Shown: positions 17,530-25,345 of the stretch, piece by piece
Position numbering within the stretch: position 1 is the stretch's first letter
How the letters are laid out: every line of letters begins with the position of its first letter
Assembly: GCA_045577415.1 (NCBI GenBank)
Contig: JAZNII010000045.1
Coordinates: 1 to 64,000, forward strand
Origin: SVTX01 sp045577415
Lineage (GTDB): Bacteria > Bacillota > Clostridia > Oscillospirales > CAG-272
Length of the DNA: 64,000 nt
Reading direction: 5' to 3'
Position numbers and translations under genes: made by a program
The notes under the pieces: model-generated
Told to the model about the DNA's origin: nothing
Seen by the model: the letters and a program-made list of their open reading frames with translations, nothing else
Databases searched by the model: none

Positions 17530-18810
17530 TTAGATATCATCAAGCTTGCTCATTTCATCGGCAAAACGGATGTCTATGAAGCGGCTGTACCCCTCGGCTT
17601 CAAGCTTCTGCTTCTGGAAGCCGACGTTTTTGTTCATCTTCTGAACGAGAACGACCTTGCCGCCCTTTCTTATTTCCATAGCCTTTTTCTGCATAGCTGC
17701 AACGTCGGTTATGGCGATCCTCTTGTCGTAGAGAATCGCGATCTTTTCGGCAGAGCCATCGGGACGGAAATTCTTTTCCATGAGCGCGCCGACCATTCTT
17801 TCAAAACCGATAGAAAAGCCGCAAGCAGGAGTCTTCTGACCCGTAAAGTTACCGATCATATTGTCATATCGACCGCCGCCCGCAATACTTGAACCCTTGA
17901 AATCGGTACTCTTGATCTCAAATATAGTACCTGTGTAGTATCCCATTCCGCGCACCAGTGTGACGTCGAAATCAAGGTCGAAGCGACCGTCGGAAATGAG
18001 AGCTACGCTATCAACTATCTCCTTGAGATTAGCGAGAACGCCAGCTTCAATTGCGTCGCCGAGAGCGCTTTCAAGATAAGCGAAGCGATCCTCAGCCGCC
18101 ATCGCTCCGCGGAATATTTCCATATATTTTGCTACTGCTTCGGGAGCGTATCCCTCGGCAATCAGCTCCTTTTCGATGCCTGCTTCACCGATCTTATCGT
18201 ATTTATCAAGGATGATAAACACGGTAGAGAACTGATCCTCGGCAAAACCGCTTGCTTTCGCCATAGCCGAAAGGATACGGCGGTCGTTTATCATAACGGT
18301 GCAGCCCTTAACACCTGCCTCCTCAAGAAATGTGGAGGTAGCGGTGATAAGCTCGATCTCGGCAGAATTGGTGGAGTCGCCGAAAATGTCAATGTCGCAC
18401 TGGTGGAACTGACGGAAACGACCCTTTTGAGGTCTGTCAGCGCGCCAAACGGGACCGATCTGCATCGCCTTGAAGGGGAGAGGCAGAGTTGCCGCATTGT
18501 TGGAATAATAACGGGAGAGAGGAACCGTCAGATCGTAGCGAAGTCCCGAGTCGGCAAGGGAATCGATGTCAAAGCCCTCGGCCGCGTCCGTGAGCTTTTC
18601 TCCGCGCTTCATTATTTTGAAGATAAGCTTTTCATTTTCGCCGCCCTGCTTGCCCGTGAGATTTTCAATATGCTCAACGGCGGGGGTCTCTATCTGTGTG
18701 AAGCCGAAGGACGCATAGGTCTTTTTCAGCTTGGTGAGTAAATACTCTCTTACTTCCATTTCCGAGGGAAGTATATCCCTCATTCCTTTTGTTGGTTCTT
18801 TTACAAACAT
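17530..18810 (-). CDS. hisS: Histidyl-tRNA synthetase
   Basis: 426 residues, class II synthetase that charges tRNA-His. Seen: the N-terminal KEPTKGMRDILPSE, motif 2 PVWRADRPQKGRFRQFHQCD, the His-specific LVRGMGYYTGTIFE and GGGRYDNM, motif 3 GFSIGFERM, and the C-terminal anticodon-binding domain (from about residue 330). The ATG at 18810 has GAAAGGA upstream; in-frame codons further up run through a hairpin element and are not likely used. It converges on tRNA-His, its own substrate, 400 bases away. No T-box leader is seen. Confidence 0.95.
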   Translation of the reverse strand: MFVKEPTKGMRDILPSEMEVREYLLTKLKKTYASFGFTQIETPAVEHIENLTGKQGGENEKLIFKIMKRGEKLTDAAEGFDIDSLADSGLRYDLTVPLSRYYSNNAATLPLPFKAMQIGPVWRADRPQKGRFRQFHQCDIDIFGDSTNSAEIELITATSTFLEEAGVKGCTVMINDRRILSAMAKASGFAEDQFSTVFIILDKYDKIGEAGIEKELIAEGYAPEAVAKYMEIFRGAMAAEDRFAYLESALGDAIEAGVLANLKEIVDSVALISDGRFDLDFDVTLVRGMGYYTGTIFEIKSTDFKGSSIAGGGRYDNMIGNFTGQKTPACGFSIGFERMVGALMEKNFRPDGSAEKIAILYDKRIAITDVAAMQKKAMEIRKGGKVVLVQKMNKNVGFQKQKLEAEGYSRFIDIRFADEMSKLDDI

Positions 18811-18828
18811 ATTTATATCCTTTCTTTT

Positions 18829-18858
18829 CGTGGACCCTTTTTGAGAAAAAGGGTCCAC
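18829..18858. repeat. Perfect hairpin element upstream of hisS
   Basis: GTGGACCCTTTTT pairs with AAAAAGGGTCCAC around a 3-base loop. Neither side has a proper T-tract outside the stem. The sequence, with the following CCTCCAAAAACTTTC, looks like a dispersed intergenic repeat seen in gut Clostridia (from memory). It could also end the transcript of the 18936 gene. Confidence 0.55.
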
Positions 18859-18935
18859 ACCTCCAAAAACTTTCAATAAGGCAAGTTTGGTGGCATAGCC
18901 GTTTTTAGTTTGGAGATGATATAGTTTAAAAATTA

Positions 18936-19280
18936 TTATCTGTAATATACGTAATGCACGATAACGGTTCTTTCCTTACCGCCATGCTCAAGGTCGGGGG
19001 CGGTGATGACTACGCCGTCTTTAGAGAGAAGCTCCCATGCCTGCATTTCCTCGATCTTACAGCGCATAAGCACGTCGGCAGACGCAAAGACCAGTAGCTC
19101 GTCCCCCTTGATATTAAGCGCGCCCGAGCGCCCGATGACCTCGTGGGTACCGTTTATCTCCTCGGTCACGTATTTGACGTGATGACCGCTTATCTGCTTT
19201 GCCATATCCCACTTAAATCGCTTACTGTCGGGATTTTTGCTTTTTGTAGCCTTTTCAAATATCTTTTTTATAAGTCCCAT
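18936..19280 (-). CDS. Conserved hypothetical protein
   Basis: 114 residues, not recognised. It opens with a basic helix (MGLIKKIFEKATKSKN) and continues as a beta-rich, possibly barrel-like body (HHVKYVTEEINGTHEVIGRSGALNIKGDELLVFAS) ending in VIVHYVYYR. No membrane segment or Cys. The start codon overlaps the methyltransferase stop by one base (TAATG), so translation is coupled and a shared role is possible. Confidence 0.6.
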   Translation of the reverse strand: MGLIKKIFEKATKSKNPDSKRFKWDMAKQISGHHVKYVTEEINGTHEVIGRSGALNIKGDELLVFASADVLMRCKIEEMQAWELLSKDGVVITAPDLEHGGKERTVIVHYVYYR

Positions 19281-20479
19281 TATCGGCTCTCCCTTCCTGT
19301 AAGAAAGGCGTAGATGCTTTCGTATTCCGCATAAAGCTTTTTTGCCTTTTCGCCATTTTTATCAAAGCCTTTTTTGCGAATACCGCGAAGCATGATATTC
19401 TTGGGGGTCTCCTCGGGATCGATCAGCTCAAGAGCGGCGGTGTCGTAGCCGTTTGCCTCCATGAGCTTAAGTCGCAGAGCGTCGGTCGCCGCATCGCAAA
19501 GCTTCTGACGAAGCATTGAATAGTCAGCAATAAAGGAGAGAGCATCGCAATTCAGTCTGCGATTGAGATCGTGATGGCAGCAAGGCGTTGACAGTATCAC
19601 GTCTGCTTGCCATTCTATCGCCTTTCCGATAACAATATCGGTGGCGGTGTCGCAAGCGTGGAGAGAGATGACCATGTTCACTCTGTCCTCGGTATTGTAT
19701 AGATTTACGTCGCCGCAGATAAATTCAAGACCGTCAAAGCCCAGCTTACTTGCTACGCCCGAGCAGTACTCAATAACGTCGCTTTTGAGATCTACACCTG
19801 TCATTTTGACCTGTCTGCCCTTTATAACGGCAAAATAGTGATAGACCGCAAAGGAGAGATAGCTTTTGCCACAGCAGAGATCGCAGATTCGAAGTGTGCC
19901 GTCAGTGGGGAGAGCGTTCTCAACGTCGCGTATCAGCTCTAAAAACCTATTTATCTGACGGAATTTCGCCTGCTTTTTATCGTAAACGCGACCGTTTTGG
20001 TCGCTGACCTCAAGCAATTTCAGAAACGGCTCGTCGCCTTTAAGGATGTAATTTTTGTGTTTGTTGTTGGCGGTGGGAGTTATGCGGGCAAACGCCTTGG
20101 GTGCGCCGTTTTCTTCACCGAAAAGCACCTTTTCAAGCTTTTCTCCGCGAAGCAAAACGGTGTTACCCGATTTTGACCTCTTGAACTCGCACTCTCCCGC
20201 AGTTGTAAGCAGATTGATCTGTGAAAATTGCTCAATGAGAGCGGCAAGAGGCTCTCCGTCGCCGATTTTTATGTTTTTGTGCTTCGCCTTGTTGTCTGCG
20301 TGAAAGCTCTCGATCTGCAAGACCGTCTCGCCCGAGATCGACTTTAACGTAACCATCGCCTTGAGTGTCTCGCCGCCCGCAGGCTTGGAAAAGACCGCTT
20401 TTTTCAAGGTTTCTGTCTGCGCGCTCTTTTCGATCAGACGCAGAAGCAGGGAAGCGTTGTTGTCTGTCAATTCAATCAT
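19280..20479 (-). CDS. Class I SAM-dependent methyltransferase (Methyltransf_32-like)
   Basis: 399 residues. About 180 N-terminal residues of unclear function precede a Rossmann methyltransferase domain: motif I DLCCGKSYLSFAVYHYF, an acidic loop GVDLKSDVIEYC, and VISLHACDTATD followed by ILSTPCCHHDLNRR, a signature of the Methyltransf_32/GSTCD-like group. Probably modifies an RNA or protein; substrate unknown. The ATG at 20479 overlaps the plsY stop (ATGA) and has GGAAAG before it. An in-frame extension upstream overlaps the plsY end and is rejected. Confidence 0.8.
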   Translation of the reverse strand: MIELTDNNASLLLRLIEKSAQTETLKKAVFSKPAGGETLKAMVTLKSISGETVLQIESFHADNKAKHKNIKIGDGEPLAALIEQFSQINLLTTAGECEFKRSKSGNTVLLRGEKLEKVLFGEENGAPKAFARITPTANNKHKNYILKGDEPFLKLLEVSDQNGRVYDKKQAKFRQINRFLELIRDVENALPTDGTLRICDLCCGKSYLSFAVYHYFAVIKGRQVKMTGVDLKSDVIEYCSGVASKLGFDGLEFICGDVNLYNTEDRVNMVISLHACDTATDIVIGKAIEWQADVILSTPCCHHDLNRRLNCDALSFIADYSMLRQKLCDAATDALRLKLMEANGYDTAALELIDPEETPKNIMLRGIRKKGFDKNGEKAKKLYAEYESIYAFLTGRESR

Positions 20480-21429
20480 TTTTTCTTTCCGTTTTTCTTT
20501 TCTTTGGGTTTGTAAGAAGGATTTTTCTCGCCGCAGTAGACGCACTTTTCACGGGTGACGGGAATAATTCTGCCGCAAGAGCATTTAATGAAATCGTCCT
20601 CGGTATATTCCTTTTCGGGCTTGCTTTCGGACTTTTCGGGTTTAGCATCCGAGCCGTTATGCTCGTCAGAGGAGTGCTTGTCCTTCTTTCTGAAGGAAAC
20701 CTTGGATTCCTTGCCCTCAAGCAGTCTCTTGATGTTTTCGCGGTGCATAAATACCACAAATCCGCCTATCATTATAGCCGAGAGCGGGATAAATCCGCCG
20801 TCAGTTCCCCAAAAACCGCGGAAAGCGTATGCGATAAGGGGGAAAAGCATAGCGCTTATTATCGAACCCAACGAAATGAATTTTGTAGCAAGAACTATGA
20901 TGATAAATACGGGCAAAAGAATTGCGAAGGATATAGGGGAGAGGATAAGTATACAAGCGGCGGTGCAGGCAACGCCCTTGCCTCCCTTAAATCTGTAATA
21001 AACGGGGAACATATGACCAAGAACCACGAAAAGTGCCGAGATCGCGCCGCCTACGTTTATAGACAGTAAAAGCGCGCCAATACCAATGGTCAGAGCCGCC
21101 TTGAAAAAGTCCAGAACGAAGATAAGAACTGCCATTTTCTTGCCGTAGGTTCGGAGCATATTCGTAGTTCCCGCGTTGCCGCTTCCAAAGGAGCGGATGT
21201 CCTCGTGATATACCCTTTTTGAAAAGATTATCGCGGGGTTGATGCTTCCTATAAGATATGCCGAAGCAATGCAGAGAAGCACGGTGACAAACATAAGGAT
21301 TCCTTGCGCCGTCTCGTTGCCTATGCCGGAGCAGACGAAGGAATAAAGGTTCCAAATGATTTTTGCGCCTTCGTCGGGAGCGGTCTCACTTAAGGCTATG
21401 GGCGTAAAATTAATTAAGTTCAAAAGCAT
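20476..21429 (-). CDS. plsY: Acyl-phosphate:glycerol-3-phosphate acyltransferase PlsY with C-terminal zinc-ribbon-like tail
   Basis: 317 residues. PlsY transfers acyl chains from acyl-phosphate to glycerol-3-phosphate in the membrane, starting phospholipid synthesis. Seen: LIGSINPAIIFSK, the conserved DIRSFGSGNAGTTNMLRTYGKK, the substrate loop FKGGKGVA, and five or more membrane helices. Standard PlsY is about 200 residues. Here a leading helix (1-40) and a 90-residue tail are added: a charged linker, then CSC...CVYC (Cys283, 285, 296, 299), a likely zinc ribbon. The start at 21429 fits GGAG 6 bases away. Confidence 0.93.
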   Translation of the reverse strand: MLLNLINFTPIALSETAPDEGAKIIWNLYSFVCSGIGNETAQGILMFVTVLLCIASAYLIGSINPAIIFSKRVYHEDIRSFGSGNAGTTNMLRTYGKKMAVLIFVLDFFKAALTIGIGALLLSINVGGAISALFVVLGHMFPVYYRFKGGKGVACTAACILILSPISFAILLPVFIIIVLATKFISLGSIISAMLFPLIAYAFRGFWGTDGGFIPLSAIMIGGFVVFMHRENIKRLLEGKESKVSFRKKDKHSSDEHNGSDAKPEKSESKPEKEYTEDDFIKCSCGRIIPVTREKCVYCGEKNPSYKPKEKKNGKKK

Positions 21430-21435
21430 AATTAT

Positions 21436-21461
21436 CTCCATTCCGCCATGGTGCGGCGGCA
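21436..21461 (-). repeat. Hairpin plus ribosome-binding-site cassette of plsY
   Basis: In the minus-strand sense, TGCCGCC...GGCGG forms a small stem directly followed by AATGGAG, the ribosome binding site. Nearly the same cassette precedes the ACT gene at 43201-43225. Confidence 0.5.
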
Positions 21462-21474
21462 AAAATACGATCTA

Positions 21475-21717
21475 TCAATTATTCTTCCTGTTGATAAGTC
21501 TTTGAAGTCTTTCTTTATTGGCTTTAAGTCTGTGGTCGCGCTCATCGGGGAGTGGAGTTATCTCCGTGAGCGTCTCGCCGTCGGTTTCTGCGGCAAAGAT
21601 GTCGCGAGCCTTCATGCCGTCGAGAGCCGACAACGGGCAGATAAGCTGTTCTCCGTCGTCGGAGATGCAGACGGCAAGATCGCCCTCAAGCCTGTCCACT
21701 GAAAATATCTTTTTCAT
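21475..21717 (-). CDS. DUF3006-like small protein
   Basis: 80 residues. The pattern MKKIFSVDRLEGDLAVCISDDGEQLICPLSAL, then GMKARDIF, fits DUF3006, small beta-rich proteins beginning with a conserved DRxEGxxAV motif. Function unknown. It sits 1 base after the peptidase stop and 45 bases before plsY in the same operon. Confidence 0.75.
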   Translation of the reverse strand: MKKIFSVDRLEGDLAVCISDDGEQLICPLSALDGMKARDIFAAETDGETLTEITPLPDERDHRLKANKERLQRLINRKNN

Positions 21718-21718
21718 A

Positions 21719-22804
21719 TCAGAACAGCTCGATAAGCTCTTTGGGACTCTTTGTAAAATTGTAGGTAGAGCCGTCGTCGGGCATAATAGCGATCATATCC
21801 TCGATTCGGCAACCGTAAAGTCCCTCAATGTATATTCCGGGTTCATCGGTGACAACGTGACCTTTCGCAAGTCTGAGATCCTCGGGCGATCTTCCCGAAA
21901 GAGAGGGGGACTCGTGGATATACATGCCCACTCCGTGACCGAGGGAGTGACCGAACCTGCCCTTATATCCCGCGTTATCGATTATGTCGCGAGCGATCTT
22001 GTCACAGTCACGGCAGAGATTGCCCTCCTTGATATGCTCAAGAGCGGTCTTTTGAGCGGTCAGAACTGTGTTGTAAAGCTTTTTTATTTCAGCGTCAGCC
22101 TTGCCAAGCACTACGGTTCGGGTCATGTCCGAGCAGTAGCCGTCAAATTTTGCGCCGTAGTCCATGGTGAAGAATCCCTTTTCAAGCTTGACATTTCTCG
22201 GAACGCCGTGGGGCAGAGAGGATGCCGAACCCGAAACCGCGATAGTATCAAAGGCAACGCCCTCGGATCCCTGTCGTCTCATAAAGAATTCAAGCTCCAA
22301 AGCAACCTCGATCTCGGTCATATTGGGAGTGATCACATTAAGAATATGAGTGAAAGCCGCGTCGGTGATAGCCTGCGCCTTCTTCATTTTTTCAATTTCG
22401 TCAAGGTCTTTGTAAAGACGGAGATTGTCGGCAATAGCAGACGCTCCGGGAACAAGCTCCATGCCTACGAGCGCCTTCTTAAATCTCTCCATGGTTGCAT
22501 AAGAAAGGGTAGCGTCCTCAAATGCGACGGTCTTGCATCCGTTTTCCTCAAGGAGAGAACACATAGTTATCCCCATAGTGTTTTCGGGCATGACCAGCTC
22601 AAAGTCGTTCTGGTTGACAGCTGCTCTTGCCGCCTCAATGTAGCGGAAGTCGGTGAGGACGTAGGATTTGCCCTTGGTAACGAGAACGTAGCCGTCCTGA
22701 TAGTCAAAATTAGTAATATATCGAATGTTTACATATGACGAAATTATAGCAGCATCAAAGCCCTGCTCCGCCATTTTCGCCTTAAATTTCTGAAGCTTGC
22801 TCAT
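21719..22804 (-). CDS. M24 family Xaa-Pro aminopeptidase-like metallopeptidase
   Basis: 361 residues. The creatinase-like N-terminal domain (about 1-125) includes NIRYITNFDYQDGYVLVT. The pita-bread catalytic domain follows with metal ligands Asp and Asp in MDYGAKFDGYCSDMTRT, His in GHSLGHGVG, Glu in DEPGIYIEG and Glu in CRIEDM. It removes N-terminal residues before proline (PepP/PepQ type) in the cytoplasm. GAGGT lies ahead of the start. Assignment to the family is secure; the exact specificity is not. Confidence 0.93.
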   Translation of the reverse strand: MSKLQKFKAKMAEQGFDAAIISSYVNIRYITNFDYQDGYVLVTKGKSYVLTDFRYIEAARAAVNQNDFELVMPENTMGITMCSLLEENGCKTVAFEDATLSYATMERFKKALVGMELVPGASAIADNLRLYKDLDEIEKMKKAQAITDAAFTHILNVITPNMTEIEVALELEFFMRRQGSEGVAFDTIAVSGSASSLPHGVPRNVKLEKGFFTMDYGAKFDGYCSDMTRTVVLGKADAEIKKLYNTVLTAQKTALEHIKEGNLCRDCDKIARDIIDNAGYKGRFGHSLGHGVGMYIHESPSLSGRSPEDLRLAKGHVVTDEPGIYIEGLYGCRIEDMIAIMPDDGSTYNFTKSPKELIELF

Positions 22805-22865
22805 AATTATTTACCTCTTTATTTTTAAATTGCTTTTCGACCGAAGAGAGAAAAGCTACCTCAAC

Positions 22866-22920
22866 TTTTCACTCTTCACTCTTCACTTATGAAAAAATAC
22901 TTTCATAGTATTTTTTCATA
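22866..22920 (-). other. Hairpin over the 3' end of the Nfo-like gene and a GTGAAGA repeat
   Basis: A long A/T-rich inverted repeat spans the last codons (about 22889-22920). Directly after it, GTGAAGA-like units repeat three times. It could act as an intra-operon terminator or processing site. Confidence 0.4.
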
Positions 22921-23735
22921 CTCATCGCATCCTCGGGCTGTGTGCCGTCGGACTCGCAAATGATCCTCGGCGCCCAGCCGTCCTTTGCGATCGCCTCCAT
23001 AAGAGGCTCGAAATCAGGACCGAAAACAGAGTCGGAGAAGGTCAGATGCTTCTTTTCGCCTGCACCCGTGTATTCGATCTTGGAAAAATGACAGTGAAGA
23101 TCCATAGCGTAGCTTTCGCCAAGACCCTCTGCAATTTTGTCAAATATCCGTCTGTAATCGTCCCTTGTTTTGAAAAGACCCTGCTCGCGTGCGTTAATAT
23201 GACCGAAATCCACCACGGGAGCGTAGCGCTTGTCCACGCGGCACTGCTCGATAACCTCGTCAAGAGTACCTAACTGATTGACCTTTCCCATAGTCTCGAT
23301 GCCGAGCTTGATATTGGTGTCTCCAATCGTCTCGATGACCTTATAAAGTGTGTCGCAGGAAAGCTTCATTGCCTCCTCGCGGGAGATCTTCGCGGCGCTT
23401 CCGCTATGGATAACGATTGTGTCAGCGCCAAGCAGATCTGCCGCCCAGAGGGACTTTTGAATGTAATCGATGCTTTTCAGTCTCTTTTCGGGGTCAATTC
23501 CCGAAAGGGAAATGAAATAGGGAGTATGAAGTGACATCAAAATGCCGTATTTTTTTGCTTCCTCACCTATCTTGCGGAGAGTTGCTTCGCCAGCACTCAG
23601 TCCGTTGCCCGCCTCAAATTCGTATGCGTCGAGACCGTATTCCTTTACCCATTTGGGCGCTTGAACCGTCCCCATGCCGCCTTGGGCGTAGAAAAGATCG
23701 CCGTTGCCGCCGGGACCAAAGGTTGCTTTTTTCAT
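22887..23735 (-). CDS. Endonuclease IV-like TIM-barrel protein
   Basis: 282 residues of the Nfo/AP endonuclease 2 superfamily: FGPGGNGDLF, SLHTPYFISLSG, GADTIVIHSGS, LGIETMGK, VVDFGHINA, DLHCHFSKIEYT and PRIICESDG place metal-binding His, Glu and Asp at strand ends. Several motifs differ from true Nfo (DTCHxxAAG reads DFGHINARE), so it may be a divergent DNA repair enzyme or a sugar-isomerase-like member. Its last codons form a hairpin with a T-run (22889-22920), which may terminate transcription. The start overlaps yqeG by 4 bases. Confidence 0.82.
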   Translation of the reverse strand: MKKATFGPGGNGDLFYAQGGMGTVQAPKWVKEYGLDAYEFEAGNGLSAGEATLRKIGEEAKKYGILMSLHTPYFISLSGIDPEKRLKSIDYIQKSLWAADLLGADTIVIHSGSAAKISREEAMKLSCDTLYKVIETIGDTNIKLGIETMGKVNQLGTLDEVIEQCRVDKRYAPVVDFGHINAREQGLFKTRDDYRRIFDKIAEGLGESYAMDLHCHFSKIEYTGAGEKKHLTFSDSVFGPDFEPLMEAIAKDGWAPRIICESDGTQPEDAMSMKKYYESIFS

Positions 23736-24298
23736 TTATTTCCCCTGTTTTTCTTATATTTTTTCTCTAACCAAAAGGAGCAAACAGTTGCCGAGTCGCC
23801 GCCGTGGAGCTTGACGTATCTCTTGATGTGACGAACCTCCATAGCGCGCTTACTCCTGAAAAACGCGTTGTTTTTGTCGCGTATGGGAGGGACTATAATG
23901 GTGCGAAGTCCTATGTGCTTACCTGCCGCCGCGTCGGTCAGGAGCTGATCGCCGAGCATCCCGGTGTTAGTCTTGTCCGTACCCATAGCCGCCATCGCTT
24001 TTTTGAGGTTTTTAGCGAAGGGCTTGCCGCTCTTGTAATATGCGGGGAGACCAAGCGTGGCGTTAAAAAGCTCGACTCGCTCGCGGTCGTTGTTCGACAC
24101 CAAGGTCGCCTTGATGCCGTTTGCCGCCAGTGACTTAAACCACTCTCTGATATTGTCGTCAGGCTCGGGCATCTCGTAGGGAGCGAGAGTGTTGTCTATG
24201 TCAATAAGCAGAGCATTGACACCTATTTCATGCAAAAACTCGGGAGTGACCTCTCTGTACGTTGCAAATATGTAATCGGGCAAAAGCCAGCTTGCCAT
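23732..24298 (-). CDS. yqeG: YqeG-family HAD phosphatase
   Basis: 188 residues, HAD superfamily class IIIA. Motif I DIDNTLAPYE with the nucleophile Asp, motif II VSNND, a Lys in GKPFAKNLKKAM, and motif III GDQLLTD. YqeG proteins are cytoplasmic phosphatases; the mitochondrial relative dephosphorylates phosphatidylglycerophosphate, which would fit plsY in the same operon (inference). The ATG at 24298 has AAAGGAG just upstream, so the longer in-frame start is rejected. First gene of the operon. Confidence 0.9.
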   Translation of the reverse strand: MASWLLPDYIFATYREVTPEFLHEIGVNALLIDIDNTLAPYEMPEPDDNIREWFKSLAANGIKATLVSNNDRERVELFNATLGLPAYYKSGKPFAKNLKKAMAAMGTDKTNTGMLGDQLLTDAAAGKHIGLRTIIVPPIRDKNNAFFRSKRAMEVRHIKRYVKLHGGDSATVCSFWLEKKYKKNRGNK

Positions 24299-24356
24299 AA
24301 GCGCTCCTTTCGGAGTTTTTATGATGACACAAAACTCCATATTACTCTAATTATAT

Positions 24357-24385
24357 ATTATACTATAAAATAGCATAACTATCAA
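24357..24385 (-). promoter_or_regulatory. Promoter of the yqeG-plsY operon
   Basis: On the minus strand, TTGATA (24380-24385), a 17-base spacer and TATAAT (24357-24362). It is about 60 bases upstream of yqeG. Confidence 0.7.
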
Positions 24386-24495
24386 GGGTTTTTTGAATAT
24401 TTTTTGTCTTTTTATCTTAAAAATCATTTCAAAAGCATTAGTGACACGAGAAAATCGGTTCAATGCAAAAAAGATAATAATACTATAAGCATCTC

Positions 24496-24524
24496 TTGAC
24501 AAAAAGGCGACTTTGTGCTATAAT
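24496..24524 (+). promoter_or_regulatory. Consensus extended promoter of the DUF2752 gene
   Basis: TTGACA (24496-24501), a 17-base spacer, TGC and TATAAT (24519-24524). The predicted start is near 24531. Confidence 0.85.
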
Positions 24525-24555
24525 CACGTTGCTTTGAATGGAAGGAGGGGAGAGC

Positions 24556-24993
24556 GTGGGCAATTTTTTTGTTAAGCTATGGAAAAAGCACAAGACCGAA
24601 ATATTCATAATATGCGGAATTATAGCCATATACGCGGTTTTATCCGTGCTTGGCGTAGCCACCTGTCCCTCAAAGGTGTTCTTTGGAATTCCTTGTCCCG
24701 GATGCGGAATAAGCAGAGCGTTTATGAGTGTGCTTCGGCTTGATTTTGCGGCGGCGTTTGAATATAATCCGTTGTGGATAGTGGTACCCGTAGCCCTGGT
24801 CGCAGTCACGGTGCTTTCGGTCTATGAAAAAAATACGGCGGCAGACATCACGATATTCGTCTTTATTGCGCTCGCGTTTGCAATTTACCTCTACCGAATA
24901 ATATTTACCGATGACGCTGTAGTGTCGTGGGATTTTGAATCGGGACTCATCTACCGCGGAATAATGTGGATCGTTGATTTGTTTAAAAAGTAA
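24556..24993 (+). CDS. DUF2752 family membrane protein
   Basis: 145 residues with three hydrophobic segments. The DUF2752 signature is present: CPSKVFFGIPCPGCGISRAFMSVLRLDFAAAFEYNPLW. Function unknown; the Cys-rich CPxCG loop near a membrane face is conserved in the family. A GTG start at 24556 is preferred because AGGAGGGG (24543-24550) sits at correct spacing, whereas the ATG at 24538 overlaps that site and is only 7 bases from the predicted RNA start. Confidence 0.85.
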   Translation: MGNFFVKLWKKHKTEIFIICGIIAIYAVLSVLGVATCPSKVFFGIPCPGCGISRAFMSVLRLDFAAAFEYNPLWIVVPVALVAVTVLSVYEKNTAADITIFVFIALAFAIYLYRIIFTDDAVVSWDFESGLIYRGIMWIVDLFKK

Positions 24994-25059
24994 CCCCCCT
25001 ATAAAAAACGAACTGCCCGCAAGCGGACAGCGTGGGGTCAATCGGTGACAAACACTAAG

Positions 25060-25092
25060 AAAAGGCAAATGGGATGAACCCATTTGCCTTTT
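25060..25092 (-). terminator. Terminator of tRNA-Thr (bidirectional)
   Basis: A 14-bp stem, 25060-25073 with 25079-25092, and a 5-base loop. A-run on one side and T-run on the other. Confidence 0.85.
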
Positions 25093-25094
25093 CT

Positions 25095-25169
25095 TGGAGC
25101 TGGTGGTGGGATTTGAACCCACGGCCTATTGATTACGAATCAATTGCGCTACCCCTGCGCCACACCAGC
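25095..25169 (-). tRNA. tRNA-Thr (anticodon CGT)
   Basis: 75 bases including CCA. The acceptor GCTGGTG pairs with CACCAGC; the anticodon stem ATTGA/TCAAT encloses TTCGTAA; the T-arm is GTGGG-TTCAAAT-CCCAC. Confidence 0.97.
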
Positions 25170-25178
25170 GACCCATAT

Positions 25179-25207
25179 ATTATATCACACTTCCAAAAGA
25201 TTTGCAA
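25179..25207 (-). promoter_or_regulatory. Promoter of tRNA-Thr
   Basis: Minus strand TTGCAA (25202-25207), a 17-base spacer, TGA and TATAAT (25179-25184). Confidence 0.65.
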
Positions 25208-25345
25208 TAGGTTTTTTGAAAAAATTTGCATTAATTTTGGTACCGTTTCAGCGACTCTCAATGCAGTTATTATTACGTGACTTGAAGTTTTGTATTGTTT
25301 TTGTTTTTCGGGACAAACTAATCAAAAACGACAGGGAGTTATCTT

